Of a stretch of 61,434 nucleotides of DNA, positions 33,915-44,500 are shown in pieces. A program made the translations under genes and the position numbers. The notes below the pieces were generated by a model that was not told where the DNA came from, ran no database searches, and worked only from the letters and a program-made list of their open reading frames with translations. Numbering within the stretch: the first letter of the stretch is position 1; each line of letters opens with the position of its first letter. The stretch covers positions 1 to 61,434 of the forward strand of contig JASBSN010000047.1 of NCBI GenBank assembly GCA_030148915.1, written 5' to 3'. Source of the DNA: Thiogranum sp. Lineage in GTDB: Bacteria; Pseudomonadota; Gammaproteobacteria; DSM-19610.

Positions 33915-35378
33915 TCAGCCGCTGAATTTGCTGCTGTTGATCAAAAAGTGAACCCAGATGCTGGCGATGTAACCGAGCGCGATGGCCCAGCTCCATTTCA
34001 GATGTGTAAAAAAGGTGTAGATACCACGCGCCTGACCCATCACCGCCACTCCGGCGGCCGAACCGATCGACAGCAATGAACCGCCAACCCCGGCGGTCAG
34101 GGTCACCAGCAGCCACTGGCCGTGATCCATGTGCGGGTTCATGGCGAGCACGGCGAACATGACCGGGATATTGTCGATGACAGCGGAGAGGAGGCCGACC
34201 AGAATATTGGCCGTGGTGGGGCCGAGGTCGCCGTACATCAGTTGCGAGCCGACCGCGAGATAGCCGAGCGTACCCAGGCCGCCGACGCTGAGAATGATGC
34301 CGTAGAAGAACATCAGCGTGTCCCACTCGGCGCGTTCCAGCGATTTAAAAATATTGAACTGGGTCTGTTCGGAAGACGTCGTGTTGTTTTCCAGTTCCAG
34401 TGCATTGTCGGTGAGTGACTCGGTCGGTGCTTCGGGGTAGAACTGACTGCGCCGTTTGAGGTAATAACCGTACAGTTTGAGAAAACCCAGACCGGTCATC
34501 ATGCCAAGTACCGGCGGCAGGTGCAGGAAGTTGTGTGCCGAGACCGCCATCGCGATGGTTAGAATGAACAGCCCGACCACCACCCAGGCGCCGTGCTGCA
34601 GTTGCGCCTCCTCGCTGCAGGGATCCGGCTGCATGCGGGGCACCGTGAAACTGAGAATAGTGGCCGGGAGCAGCCAGTTGACGGTTGAGGGCACCAGCAA
34701 GGCAAAAAATTCCTGGAATTGAACCACGCCTTTTTGCCAGACCATCAGCGTGGTGATGTCACCGAATGGACTGAAAGCGCCGCCGGCATTCGCCGCGACG
34801 ACGATGTTGATGCAGGCAATCGCGACGAATTTGTGATTGGAGCCGCCCACGGCCATCACCACGGTGGCCATCAGCAACGCCGTGGTCAGATTGTCGGCGA
34901 TCGGAGAAATGACAAACGCCAGCAGACCGGTGACCCAGAAGATAGTGCGCAGCGAGAAACCGCGCGTGACCAGCCACACCCGTAGCGCATCGAACACGCC
35001 GCGCTCGTCCATGGTGTTGATATAAGTCATGGCCGCGAGCAGAAACAAGAACAGTTCGCCGAACTCTTCGAGGTTGTGTTTGACGGCGAGTTCAGCGGTA
35101 TGGGTGTCGCCGCTCGCACTGTAGACCAATGCTACGATCACCCAGATCAGCCCGGCGGCCACCATGGTGGGTTTGGATTTACGCAAATGCAGGGCTTCTT
35201 CGGCGATGACGAATCCGTAGGCGGTGACGAAAATCCCCACTGCCAGCCAGCCGGCCCAATGCGTGGTGAAGTTCTGCAGCTGAATCTCACCGGCGGCGAA
35301 GGCCCGCTCCGGTAGCAGGAGCGTCGCCAATAAGGCCGGCCAGAGTGCCAGTGACCTGCCGCCTGGTGTATGTTTCAT
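33915..35378 (-). CDS. nhaD: Na+/H+ antiporter NhaD
   Basis: Inner-membrane antiporter of about 487 residues with a signal-like N-terminus (LWPALLATLLLPERAFA) and about twelve helices. Motifs typical of NhaD are MTYINTMDERGVFDALR, SPIADNLTTALLMATVVMAV, ANAGGAFSPFGDITTLMVW, AVIDNIPVMFAVLAM and GSLLSIGSAAGVAVMG. The ATG at 35378 has GGGA upstream; the longer frame to 35435 runs through the promoter. NhaD exports sodium at high pH in halophilic and alkaliphilic bacteria. Confidence 0.93.
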   Translation of the reverse strand: MKHTPGGRSLALWPALLATLLLPERAFAAGEIQLQNFTTHWAGWLAVGIFVTAYGFVIAEEALHLRKSKPTMVAAGLIWVIVALVYSASGDTHTAELAVKHNLEEFGELFLFLLAAMTYINTMDERGVFDALRVWLVTRGFSLRTIFWVTGLLAFVISPIADNLTTALLMATVVMAVGGSNHKFVAIACINIVVAANAGGAFSPFGDITTLMVWQKGVVQFQEFFALLVPSTVNWLLPATILSFTVPRMQPDPCSEEAQLQHGAWVVVGLFILTIAMAVSAHNFLHLPPVLGMMTGLGFLKLYGYYLKRRSQFYPEAPTESLTDNALELENNTTSSEQTQFNIFKSLERAEWDTLMFFYGIILSVGGLGTLGYLAVGSQLMYGDLGPTTANILVGLLSAVIDNIPVMFAVLAMNPHMDHGQWLLVTLTAGVGGSLLSIGSAAGVAVMGQARGIYTFFTHLKWSWAIALGYIASIWVHFLINSSKFSG

Positions 35379-35406
35379 ATTGTTTATCCCTGTATTTTCC
35401 CGGCCC

Positions 35407-35435
35407 AGTGTAGAACCCGTCAGCGGCATTGGCAA
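35407..35435 (-). promoter_or_regulatory. Predicted promoter of nhaD
   Basis: Minus-strand TTGCCA, a 17-base spacer and TACACT give a leader of about 22 bases, leaving no room for a riboswitch downstream. Confidence 0.55.
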
Positions 35436-35552
35436 TCCGCGGTTACCGTATCAGCGAGCCAAAGCTGCGGCGCTCCCGTACGCTGTGGTGCGGTGTTCTT
35501 CCGTGCTAAGGTGGGCGCCACGGCTGTTGGTCAGTGTCGTCGCGGATGGATT

Positions 35553-35933
35553 ATGCCAAAGCAAATTACTGTTCGCTGCTCTGCGCAGCTCGCCGGCCTG
35601 TTGGAGGAGGCGCTGCACTGGTTCGTCGCCAGCCATTATCCCCACGGCGCCGATGAGTGCAGTATTGCCGCGCGTGAAACTCTGCTCGATCTCGCGGCTC
35701 GTTTCGGGCAGGAACTGGCGGCCACGGGGCAGTGTGTTTACAGCAGCCGGGTGCGCGCCTTTTTGTGCGAGGCGGTCAACAGCTATACCCGCCATCTGGA
35801 ACAGCACACGGCCCAGTGCTGGGAACAGCGGCGCGGCGCTCTGATCGCGGTCTGCCGGGGCTTATCGGACGGCAAAGCGTACTGCGAGGCGGCGCAGCGT
35901 GATGGCCAGGCGCCGACAGTGGGTGGGCGCTAA
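35553..35933 (+). CDS. Hypothetical protein, 126 residues
   Basis: Function not recognised. The frame from ATG 35553 (MPKQITVRCSAQLAGLLEEA) is predicted soluble and rich in Ala, Cys and Leu, with a His/Tyr segment (VASHYPHGADECSIAARE). It is divergent from nhaD, and its stop overlaps the convergent stop of the next gene. It may be lineage-specific; GGATGG just upstream of the start offers a weak ribosome binding site. Confidence 0.5.
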   Translation: MPKQITVRCSAQLAGLLEEALHWFVASHYPHGADECSIAARETLLDLAARFGQELAATGQCVYSSRVRAFLCEAVNSYTRHLEQHTAQCWEQRRGALIAVCRGLSDGKAYCEAAQRDGQAPTVGGR

Positions 35934-36484
35934 TGGGTGTCTTGTAGTGCCAGTTCCTGGAGAATGGCTACCACCAGCTTCTGACCTTCCGTGCCCATGC
36001 CGGCGGTGAGCTTGTCGGCGTCGCGTTCGCCCTGCACCAAGGGCCGCATAATAGCGGCCAGCCGCGCCATATCGCCGCCGGCTTTGAGCATCTGCTCGGC
36101 CATGCCGCCGAGCAATTGCAGGGTTTCCAGGTTGCCGTGGCGCGCGCCGTGAACCATGGCGGCGATCCCGGGCGCGGCCATGGCGCCGTTCACTTCGGCG
36201 TTGAGGTCGGGCAAGGTTTGCGGGTTCTGCAAGCCCTGGAGGATAGACTGGATGATCAGACGGTCCTCTTCGTCCAGACCGTTCAGCAGCGCCGGCTCGC
36301 GTGAGCCGGCGAGTATTCGGCGGATGACGGCGACCAACTGCAGCCAGCCATTCTGCTCGGCCTGCTTCAGTATCTCTTCAAGATCGGGCACCATGGCGCG
36401 GTTTTGACAGCCGATGACCACCCGGTGTATGAGTCCGGTGTGCGCCTCGATGATCTGTTGGTCTTTCGCAGGAAGTGTTGCCAT
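35930..36484 (-). CDS. Hypothetical helical protein, 184 residues
   Basis: Function not recognised. The protein is soluble, helical and free of membrane segments (for example IRRILAGSREPALLNGLDEE and EEDRLIIQSILQGL). The repeated leucine-rich helices and MVHGARHGNLETLQLLGG have an ankyrin- or scaffold-like flavour, but no family was identified. It follows rnt on the same strand after 45 bases and may be co-transcribed. Confidence 0.7.
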   Translation of the reverse strand: MATLPAKDQQIIEAHTGLIHRVVIGCQNRAMVPDLEEILKQAEQNGWLQLVAVIRRILAGSREPALLNGLDEEDRLIIQSILQGLQNPQTLPDLNAEVNGAMAAPGIAAMVHGARHGNLETLQLLGGMAEQMLKAGGDMARLAAIMRPLVQGERDADKLTAGMGTEGQKLVVAILQELALQDTH

Positions 36485-36529
36485 GGTGGGTCAATCCTCG
36501 CTAATTCCGCTCATCCTGAATATATACCA

Positions 36530-37189
36530 TTATGGCTCTTCGGCCAGTGCGGCCGCGGGTGCATTATTCACGCCGATCGCCGCATCCCAGCGGTTGACGA
36601 TAGTGCAGAACAACTCGGCGGTGCGCTCTGCGTCGTATTTTGCCGAATGCGCCTGTTCCTGATCCCAGTTCATGCCTGCGGCGATAGCTGCGCGCGCCAA
36701 CACCGTCTGGCCGAAGGCCAGCCCGGCCATGGTGGCGGTGTCGAAACTGCTGAAGGGATGGAACGGGTTGCGCTTGATTTTGCAGCGCTCGGTGGCGGCG
36801 TTGACAAAGCTCAGATCAAAAGCCGGGTTGTGACCGACCAGAATGGCGCGTGTGCAGGCGCTGTCTTTGACCGCGCGGCGTACCGGTTTGAAGATCAGTC
36901 GCAGCGCTTCGTCTTCGGGTTTGGCAAAACGAAACGGGTGATACGGATCGATACCGGTGAACTGCAGCGATTTTTCGTCCAGGTTGGCGCCCTGAAAAGG
37001 TTCCACATGGCAGGCATGGGTTTCGCTGGGACGCAGTTGGCCCTGCTCATCATAATCGAGTATGACCGCGGCGATTTCCAGCAGGGCGTCGCGCTTGGCG
37101 TTAAAGCCGCCGGTCTCGACGTCGACAACTACAGGCAGAAAGCCGCGAAAACGAGTCGCCAGTCTGGCGGGGTTGATATCCTCTGACAT
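36530..37189 (-). CDS. rnt: Ribonuclease T
   Basis: 3'-5' exonuclease of 219 residues that trims tRNA and other stable-RNA 3' ends. DEDDh residues are visible: [11 protein letters not shown] (Asp, Glu), [12 protein letters not shown] (Asp) and [15 protein letters not shown] (His, Asp). N-terminal [16 protein letters not shown] is characteristic of RNase T. The ATG at 37189 ([10 protein letters not shown]) is preferred over the extended frame at 37243, which overlaps the divergent gene. Confidence 0.95.
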   Translation of the reverse strand: MSEDINPARLATRFRGFLPVVVDVETGGFNAKRDALLEIAAVILDYDEQGQLRPSETHACHVEPFQGANLDEKSLQFTGIDPYHPFRFAKPEDEALRLIFKPVRRAVKDSACTRAILVGHNPAFDLSFVNAATERCKIKRNPFHPFSSFDTATMAGLAFGQTVLARAAIAAGMNWDQEQAHSAKYDAERTAELFCTIVNRWDAAIGVNNAPAAALAEEP

Positions 37190-37219
37190 GCGTGCAGCAT
37201 ACCGGAACCGAAGCAAGAC

Positions 37220-38125
37220 ATGAACGTGAAATCCCTTCTCCACAGATCCGCCGCCGGCGGCTTGCTGATTCTGCTCACCGCCTTAGCGGGGGCCGTCACC
37301 GCATTGGCGGGGGATACCTTCGAGCGTGGCCTGCTGTGGAAGATTCAGCGCCCGGGTAGCGAACCCAGCTTTCTCTACGGGACCATGCACAGTGAAGATC
37401 CCGCGGTAGTGCGCCTGCCGGGAGCGGTCCGGCGGGTCTTTGAGCGCTCGCGCGGCCTGACGCTGGAAGTGGTTCTGGATCCGGCGTCGCTGCTGGTGAT
37501 GACCAGCGCGTTTATGCTCTCTGACGGCAGCACACTGGAAGATCATATCGGTAAACCGCTGTATCGGGACGCCGTCAAGGCGATGGCGGATTACGGTATG
37601 CCGGAAGTCATGGTCTCGGGCATGAAACCCTGGGCGGTGGCCGTTACCCTGATGACCCCGCCGGGTAAAACCGGGATGGTGCTGGACTTGGCGCTCTATG
37701 AGGAGGCGCTCGCCGCCGGCAAGCCGGTCGACGGGCTGGAAACACCGATGGAACAGCTGGCGGTGTTCGACGGTCTGCCCCCGGCGGATCAGCGCCTGCT
37801 GCTCAAAGACGCGCTCGCCCACCTCAATGGTATGCGCCACATGCTCGATCAGCTCAAGACCGCCTACCTGGCGCGTGATCTGCGGCGTCTGGTGAGGATC
37901 AGCGATGCGTCCATGGACTCCCTGCACGACGCCGATGCCGATAGTGCGCGGCGCTTTAACGAGAAGCTGGTCGTCGAGCGCAACCACCGTATGGCACAGC
38001 GGATGCAGCCGCGGTTGACGAAAGGTCGCCAGTTCATTGCGGTCGGTGCCTTGCATCTGCCCGGCGAAGAAGGTCTGTTGCGTCTGCTTAGTAAACAGGG
38101 TTACCGAGTGACAGTGGTCTATTGA
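37220..38125 (+). CDS. TraB/GumN family protein
   Basis: Exported protein of 301 residues with a signal peptide ([20 protein letters not shown]). The TraB/GumN motifs are [14 protein letters not shown], the second GxxH motif [16 protein letters not shown], and [10 protein letters not shown] at the end. Conserved histidines and glutamates suggest a metal-dependent protease fold (Tiki-like), but the bacterial function is unknown. It is divergent from rnt with a 30-base gap. Confidence 0.88.
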   Translation: MNVKSLLHRSAAGGLLILLTALAGAVTALAGDTFERGLLWKIQRPGSEPSFLYGTMHSEDPAVVRLPGAVRRVFERSRGLTLEVVLDPASLLVMTSAFMLSDGSTLEDHIGKPLYRDAVKAMADYGMPEVMVSGMKPWAVAVTLMTPPGKTGMVLDLALYEEALAAGKPVDGLETPMEQLAVFDGLPPADQRLLLKDALAHLNGMRHMLDQLKTAYLARDLRRLVRISDASMDSLHDADADSARRFNEKLVVERNHRMAQRMQPRLTKGRQFIAVGALHLPGEEGLLRLLSKQGYRVTVVY

Positions 38126-38200
38126 TTACCCGGTAGCGGCCGGGCGCGCTGATCAAGCGCAATGCCGAATGCGATCCGGTCACCAGTGACGGCTGCCACT

Positions 38201-39247
38201 TCAATCTGCGTGTGCCGGGGTCCTTAGTTTCCAACTCAGAGTCTCTCCGGCGCGCATCGGCACCAGTTCCTCGCCGGCCAAGGGATAGGTATCGGGCACC
38301 TGCCAGGCGGACTTTTCCAGCACAATCTCCCCCTGGTTGCGCGGCAGGCCGTAAAAATCCGCGCCGTGAAAACTGGCAAACGCCTCCAGCTTATCCAACG
38401 CCCCCGCCTGTTCGAACGCTTCGGCGTAGAGTTCCATCGCTGCGTGCGCGGTGTACAGTCCGGCGCAGCCGCAGGCGCTCTCCTTGGCGCTGCGGGGGTG
38501 CGGCGCGCTGTCGGTGCCGAGAAAAAACTTCGCACTGCCGCTGGTCGCAGCCTCCAGCAACGCCTGTCGGTGTTGTTCGCGTTTCAATACGGGCAGGCAG
38601 TAGTGGTGCGGGCGCAAGCCGCCGGCGAACAGGGCGTTGCGGTTGAGCAATAAATGATGCGCGGTCAGGGTGCCGGCAATGTTATCGGCGCTGGCGCTGA
38701 CAAACTCCACGCCCTGCCGGGTGGTGATGTGCTCGAGGACAATTTTCAGCGCCGGTAGACGTTGCGTCAGCGGCGCCAGTATCCGCTCGATGAACACCGC
38801 CTCGCGGTCGAAGATATCCACCTGCGGATCGGTGACTTCGGCGTGTACCAGCAGTGGCAGGCCAAGCGCCTGCATGGCTTCCAGCGCCGGGTAGGTGTTT
38901 TCGATGGCGCTGACGCCCGCGTCGGCGTTGGTGGTAGCGCCGGCGGGGTAGAGTTTCACCGCGTGCACCTGCGCGCTTTCCCGCGCGGCGTGAATCTCTG
39001 CGGCGGAGGTGTTGTCGGTCAGATACAGCGTCATCAGCGGCTCGAAAGCGGTATCCGCGGGCAGCGCGGCGAGAATGCGCCGACGGTAGTCCAATGCCGC
39101 GGCGGTGGTGGCCAGCGCTGGTTTCAGGTTGGGCATGATGATGGCGCGCGCAAATTGCGCCGCGCTGTGGCCGACCACCGCCGCCATCGCCGCACCGTCA
39201 CGCAAGTGCAGGTGCCAGTCGTCGGGGCGTTTCAAGGTCAGTCTCAT
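38201..39247 (-). CDS. pyrC: Dihydroorotase
   Basis: Class II dihydroorotase of 348 residues, closing carbamoyl aspartate to dihydroorotate in pyrimidine synthesis. Zinc ligands and motifs: [13 protein letters not shown], the carboxylated lysine in [29 protein letters not shown] and FLGTDSAPH. It lies alone, convergent with the TraB/GumN gene and divergent from pdhA. Confidence 0.96.
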   Translation of the reverse strand: MRLTLKRPDDWHLHLRDGAAMAAVVGHSAAQFARAIIMPNLKPALATTAAALDYRRRILAALPADTAFEPLMTLYLTDNTSAAEIHAARESAQVHAVKLYPAGATTNADAGVSAIENTYPALEAMQALGLPLLVHAEVTDPQVDIFDREAVFIERILAPLTQRLPALKIVLEHITTRQGVEFVSASADNIAGTLTAHHLLLNRNALFAGGLRPHHYCLPVLKREQHRQALLEAATSGSAKFFLGTDSAPHPRSAKESACGCAGLYTAHAAMELYAEAFEQAGALDKLEAFASFHGADFYGLPRNQGEIVLEKSAWQVPDTYPLAGEELVPMRAGETLSWKLRTPAHAD

Positions 39248-39474
39248 AGTTGTGGATTCCTATTGTTTTCCGTTGATTTTGCGACGCTTTTGCCGCAATT
39301 GCGGACAACTTTCACCTTGACCTGCTGGCGCAAAACAAAGATCATAGCGCGCTTGGTTTTGCTCCGGCAGCCGGTTGCCCACAGGCTGCCGCGGTCGGGC
39401 GGTGCATGGCCGGTCTGATGGCGGGCAGCATGCTTAATATTCTGTGAACTTTCAATAGTTTCTAATTCATTCAC

Positions 39475-39493
39475 GGGGTCTGGCTCAGACCCC
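39475..39493. repeat. Hairpin in the pdhA leader
   Basis: GGGGTCTG-GCT-CAGACCCC is a perfect eight-pair hairpin ending about ten bases before the AAGGAG of pdhA. It could affect translation or mRNA stability; no T tract follows. Confidence 0.5.
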
Positions 39494-39513
39494 TTGGAAC
39501 AGCAAGGAGCCTC

Positions 39514-40506
39514 ATGAACGTCGCCGACAAGAAACGGCTGCTGCGCGAAATGTTGTATGCGCGGCGCTTTGAGGAGCGCTGCTACGAAGCGTATGTCGAA
39601 CGAAAAATAGGCGGGTTTCTGCACCTGTACCCCGGCCAGGAGGCCTGTTGCCACGGCGTGCTGGAAGCGGCGCGCCCGGGTCAGGACTATGTGATCACCG
39701 GTTATCGTGATCATGTGCACGCCATCAAGTGTGGCGCCGACCCCAAGGAAGTGATGGCCGAGCTCTATGCCAAAGAGACCGGTTCTTCCAAGGGTCGCGG
39801 CGGGTCGATGCATATTTTCGATACCGGGCACCATTTCATGGGTGGCTATGCGCTGGTCGGCGGACCCTTCCCGTTGGCCGCCGGCATGGCCAAAGCGATA
39901 AAAATGAAAGGTGGCGACGAGATCGCCATCTGCTTTCTCGGCGACGCCGCGAATAACCAGGGCACCTTCCACGAATCGCTCAATATGGCCAAGTTGTGGG
40001 AGTTGCCGGTGTTGTATGTGTGTGAGAATAACCTCTACGGTATCGGCACCCGCATCGACCGTTCGACTGCGGTGATCGAGCAGTACAAGCGTGTCTCGGG
40101 TTATAACATTCCCTCGGCGCAGGAAGACGGCCAGGACATCGAGAAGGTTTTCAAGGCCGCCAAAAAAGCCGTCGATTATGTGCGCTCCGGCAACGGCCCT
40201 TATTTCCTCGAACTCATGACCTATCGCTACCGCGGTCATTCCATGTCCGACTCCAACGCCTATCGCTCCAAAAAGGAAGAGCGTATGTGGTCGGAGCGTG
40301 ATCCCATCATCATGCTGCGCGACCGTCTGATCAAGGCGGGCGAAATAAGCAAGGACGATTACAAGGCCATGGACACCGAGATTCTCGACAACATTGAAAA
40401 CGAAGTTATCGCTTTTGCCGAGTCTTCGCCGGAACCGCGCGTGGACGAGCTGGAGAAATATGTACTCGCCGAGAATGATCCGTGGGTATACGGAGGTGGC
40501 CGCTAA
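39514..40506 (+). CDS. pdhA: Pyruvate dehydrogenase E1 component, alpha subunit
   Basis: ThDP-binding subunit of heterotetrameric E1, 330 residues. Motifs: GQEACCHGVLEA, ITGYRDHVHAIKCG, RGGSMHIFDTGHHFMGGYALVG, the ThDP fold ICFLGDAANNQGTFHESLNMA, and the phosphorylation-loop region RYRGHSMSDSNAYRSKEE-like stretch (about residues 245-262). AAGGAG precedes the ATG. It starts the pdhA-pdhB-E2/E3 operon. Branched-chain or acetoin substrates cannot be fully excluded, but the resemblance is to pyruvate enzymes. Confidence 0.93.
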   Translation: MNVADKKRLLREMLYARRFEERCYEAYVERKIGGFLHLYPGQEACCHGVLEAARPGQDYVITGYRDHVHAIKCGADPKEVMAELYAKETGSSKGRGGSMHIFDTGHHFMGGYALVGGPFPLAAGMAKAIKMKGGDEIAICFLGDAANNQGTFHESLNMAKLWELPVLYVCENNLYGIGTRIDRSTAVIEQYKRVSGYNIPSAQEDGQDIEKVFKAAKKAVDYVRSGNGPYFLELMTYRYRGHSMSDSNAYRSKKEERMWSERDPIIMLRDRLIKAGEISKDDYKAMDTEILDNIENEVIAFAESSPEPRVDELEKYVLAENDPWVYGGGR

Positions 40507-41486
40507 TGGCACAGATCATGTATTGGGAGGCGCTGCGCCGCGCCCACGACGAAGAAATGGATCGCGATCCACTGGTGATCTGCATGGGCGAGGACATCGG
40601 TGTCGCCGGCGGTACCTATAAGGCCACCAAGGGTCTGTACGACAAGTACGGCGCGGAACGCGTCATCGACACACCGATTTCCGAGAACGGTTACACCGGT
40701 CTGGGCATCGGCGCCTCGTTTCTGGGCGTTCGGCCGATTATCGAAATCATGTCGGTGAACTTTGCCTGGCTGGCCATGGACCAGTTGTTCAACAGTGCCG
40801 CCAAGGTGCGCTATATGTCCGGTGGACAGCTGACCGCCCCGCTGGTGGTGCGTTCGGCCGGCGGGACCGCCCACCAACTCGGCGCCCAGCACTCGGCGCG
40901 CATGGAGAAAGTCTTCATGGGTATCGCCGGGTTGCGCGTTGTCACGCCGTCCAATCCGCGTCAGGCCTACGGATTGTTGAAATCCGCCGTGCGCTGTGAC
41001 GACCCGGTGTACATCAATGAACACGAGCTGATGTACAACATGAAGGGCGAGGTGCCGGACGAGGAGTATTTCCAGCCGCTGGAAGGCTCCGAGATCGCCC
41101 GTGAAGGCAGCGACGTGACGCTGTTCGGCTACAACATTTCCGTTCACTGGTGCTTGCAGGCTGCGCAGACGCTGGCCAAAGAGCACGCTATCAACGCCGA
41201 GGTGGTCGACCTCTTTGCGCTCTCACCGCTTGACCGCTCGGGCATTGCCGCTTCGGTGCGCAAGACCCATCGTGCGGTGATTGTCGAGGAGGCGGAGCCG
41301 GCGGTCGGCGTCGGCGCCGAGGTGATGGCGATTATCAACGAGGAATGCTTTTTTGAGCTGGACGCCGCACCGCTGCGCGTCTCTGCGGCCAATGTGCCCA
41401 TGCCCTACAATCACGGGTTGGAAAAAGCGGCCATCCCCAACGCCGGTGACGTGGTCGCCGCGGTGCGCAAAATGCTTGGCAAATAG
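40506..41486 (+). CDS. pdhB: Pyruvate dehydrogenase E1 component, beta subunit
   Basis: 326 residues. The start ATG shares a base with the pdhA stop (TAATG), so the subunits are coupled. Motifs: MGEDIGVAGGTYKATKGLYD, DTPISENGYTGLGIGASF, EIMSVNFAWLAMDQL and the C-terminal transketolase domain with VVDLFALSPLD. It is followed by a 104-base gap with a long hairpin before the E2-E3 gene. Confidence 0.94.
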   Translation: MAQIMYWEALRRAHDEEMDRDPLVICMGEDIGVAGGTYKATKGLYDKYGAERVIDTPISENGYTGLGIGASFLGVRPIIEIMSVNFAWLAMDQLFNSAAKVRYMSGGQLTAPLVVRSAGGTAHQLGAQHSARMEKVFMGIAGLRVVTPSNPRQAYGLLKSAVRCDDPVYINEHELMYNMKGEVPDEEYFQPLEGSEIAREGSDVTLFGYNISVHWCLQAAQTLAKEHAINAEVVDLFALSPLDRSGIAASVRKTHRAVIVEEAEPAVGVGAEVMAIINEECFFELDAAPLRVSAANVPMPYNHGLEKAAIPNAGDVVAAVRKMLGK

Positions 41487-41500
41487 GCCCGCGGGTCCCC

Positions 41501-41559
41501 GGGGCGCCAGGAACGCCGCGTGTTTCAGTTGTTGCCGGATCGGGCGTTCCTGGTGCCCC
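41501..41559. repeat. Long hairpin between pdhB and the E2-E3 gene
   Basis: Seventeen-base arms (41501-41517 and 41543-41559) differ at one position only and enclose 25 bases. There is no T tract, so it is more likely a processing or stability element than a terminator. Confidence 0.7.
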
Positions 41560-41590
41560 GCCGGTCTCAAATTCAGGATTTGGATCAAGC

Positions 41591-44500
41591 ATGGCTGAAC
41601 CCTACGTGATCAAAATGCCGCAGCTCTCGGACACCATGACCGAAGGAGTGGTCGTCAGCTGGGAAAAACAGCCCGGCGATAAGGTCGAGCGCGGCGATAT
41701 TGTCGCCACCGTTGAAACCGACAAGGCGATTATGGACGTGGAAGTGTTCCGTGACGGCTATCTGTCCGGCCCGCTGGCGGCCACCGACAGTACCGTGGCG
41801 GTAGGTGAGGCTATGGCTTATCTGGTGGCCGATGCCGAGCAGGCGCGCCGGGGCGCCTTGCCGGGCGGTGCGGCGCCGCCCGCAGCCCCGGCGAGTGAGG
41901 CGGGCGATCCGCCCGCGGCCGGCGCGGCCGACCCGGAATCGCCGGTGCCGGGTGCCACCGGCACACCGGCAGCACCTGAGGGCGCCAGTTACACCATCAC
42001 CATGCCGCAACTGTCCGACACCATGAGCGAAGGCGTAGTGGTCAGCTGGGAAAAACAGGTCGGCGACAAAATCGAGCGCGGTACCGTGGTGGCCACCGTC
42101 GAGACCGACAAAGCGATTATGGACGTCGAAGTGTTCCGCGAGGGTTTTTTATCCGGTCCGCTGGCGGCGGTCGATGCCACGGTTCCGGTCGGTGGCGCCC
42201 TGGCGTATCTGGTCGACAGTGCCGATAAAGTGGTGGACAGCCAGGCGGATCCTGTCGCCGCTTCACCGGCATCGGCACCTGCCGCCGCCGTGGCGTCGGC
42301 CGAGCGTGCGCCTCTGGCGGCGCCATCGGCGCCTGTGCCGGCGGGCGCCATGGCGTTGGCCGCGCGCCCGCAGGGGCGTGGTGCCAGTCCTTACGCGCGC
42401 TCGCTCGCCGCACAGCGCGGCATTGATTTGAATCCGTTGCGCGGCAGCGGGCCGGGCGGCGTCATCGTGGCTGCCGACCTGGCAGGGGCCGCGGCCGCTG
42501 CATCCGTGCAGGCCGGTTTTCCGCAAGTGGATGTTCCCGGCGACGGGCGTGCCATGAACAAGCTGGAAAAAGCGATCAGCCAGGCGATGACGGCCTCGTT
42601 GAGTATGCCGACTTTTCACGTTACCACGTATATCAAGCTGGGCGCGTTGATCAAGGCCTCTAAGGCTCAGGGCGTCTCGGTGACCGTGACTATCGCCAAA
42701 GCCTGCGCCCTGGCGATGCAGAAGCTGCCGAAAATGAACTGGTGTTACCAGCCGCAGGACAAACTGGTGGAGCGCACCCATGTGGATATCGGCATGGCGG
42801 TGGCCGCCGACGGCGGCGGCCTGGTGGTGCCGGTGCTGCGTCACTGCGAAAGCCGTGAACTGGATGAATTGAACGACGACTGGAAAGACCTGGTGGAGCG
42901 GGCGCGCAAGCGTCGCTTGAAACCCGAGGAGTACACCGGTTCGAGCTTTCAGATTTCTAACATGGGCATGTTCGGCGTGAATCATTTTGACGCCATCGCC
43001 ACGCCGGGTATTGCCGCCATTCTGGCGATTTCGGCGAACACCGAAGCGGGCAGTCCGTTCACCATTACCGCCGATCATCGGGTTGTCAACGGCGCCGATG
43101 TCGCGCTTTATCTCAAGGCGCTTAAGGAACTGGTGGAACAGCCTGGCAGTTGGATGGGGCCGGGCGGCCCGGCCATTCCGGAAGGTGACTGGGACTACGA
43201 TGTCGTGGTGGTCGGTGGCGGTCCGGGCGGTGAAGACTGTGCCCGCGACCTGGCCGGACACGGCCTCAAGGTGGCGCTGGTCAACGATGCGCCGCTGCCC
43301 GGCGGAGAGTGTCTGTGGCGCGGCTGTATTCCCTCCAAAGCCTGGCGCGCGGCGGCCGACCGGATTCGCGATCGGTTGCACGACGGCCATCTCGGTATCA
43401 CCCCGGGGAAACCGAAACTGGACTGGAACAAGCTCGAACAGACGCGCCGCAACGTCCTCGAAACCCGCGGCGAAATGGCGCTAAAGACCGACACGGGCGT
43501 GAAGATCAAATACATCCAGGGTTTCGGCCGCTTCGTCGACGCGCACACACTGTTCGTCGATACCTCTGGTAATAACGACAACGCGCACGCACGCGCCCGG
43601 CTCGGTGATCAGCCACAGGGCGAAACCCTGCGTTTCGGCTGTGCCGTAATCGCTACCGGCGCGCCGCCGTTTGTGCCGCCGATCCCCGGTGCCGTCGAGG
43701 GCCTGGCCGAGGACGGCGGGGTGCTGACCTCCGATACCGTCTGGATGCTGCCCGCGCAGCCGAAGAAGCTGGTGGTCATCGGCGGTGGCGCCATCGGTCT
43801 GGAGATGGCGCAACTGATGCAGGATTTCGGGGTTCGGGTCACTCTGTTGGAAGCGCGCGAGCGGATTCTCGCCGAGGTTGAAGCGGAAATCGCCAAACAG
43901 CTCACCGCCGTGCTCAACGATGATCCGCGGCTGGCTATTCATACTTCAGTGCGTATCGACAAAATCTCCGGCAAGGCCGGCGATGTGCGGGTGGCGTACA
44001 AGGACGCAGACGGTAAGTCGCACACGGTCAAAGCCGATTACGTCATTATGGGTACCGGCAAGCGCCCGGTGCTGGACGGTTTGGGGTTGGAGAACATCGA
44101 TGTGGCCACCGAAGGTCCGGCGATCAAGGTCGATACGCGTGGTCGCACCAGTGTGCCGCACGTGTTCGCCATCGGGGACGTAGTGCCGGGCTACATGCTG
44201 GCGCACACCGCGGCGCAGCAGGGTCGGGTGGCGGCTGCCACGATCCTCGGCGAAGACCGCCAGTATGATCAGGACAAGGACTGCGGCGTCATTTTCACCC
44301 GCCCGGAAGCAGCCTTTGTCGGGCTCTCCGTCGAGCAGGCCAAGGCCAAGGGTGTCGATGCCGTAGAGGTCAAGGTGCCGATCAATATCGACGCCAAGGC
44401 TATGATCAATGACGAACAGCACGGTATGATCAAGCTGGTGGCGGATAAGAAAACGCAGCGCATTATCGGCGTTCACCTGCTGGCCGATCACGCCGATACC

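Noticed and set aside
35379-35552. Riboswitch upstream of nhaD
   Set aside because: A good promoter at 35407-35435 leaves a leader of only about 22 bases.
38126-38200. Possible coding remnant between the TraB/GumN gene and pyrC
   Set aside because: A short frame ([15 protein letters not shown]) looks protein-like but has no start, stop or recognised family within 75 bases.
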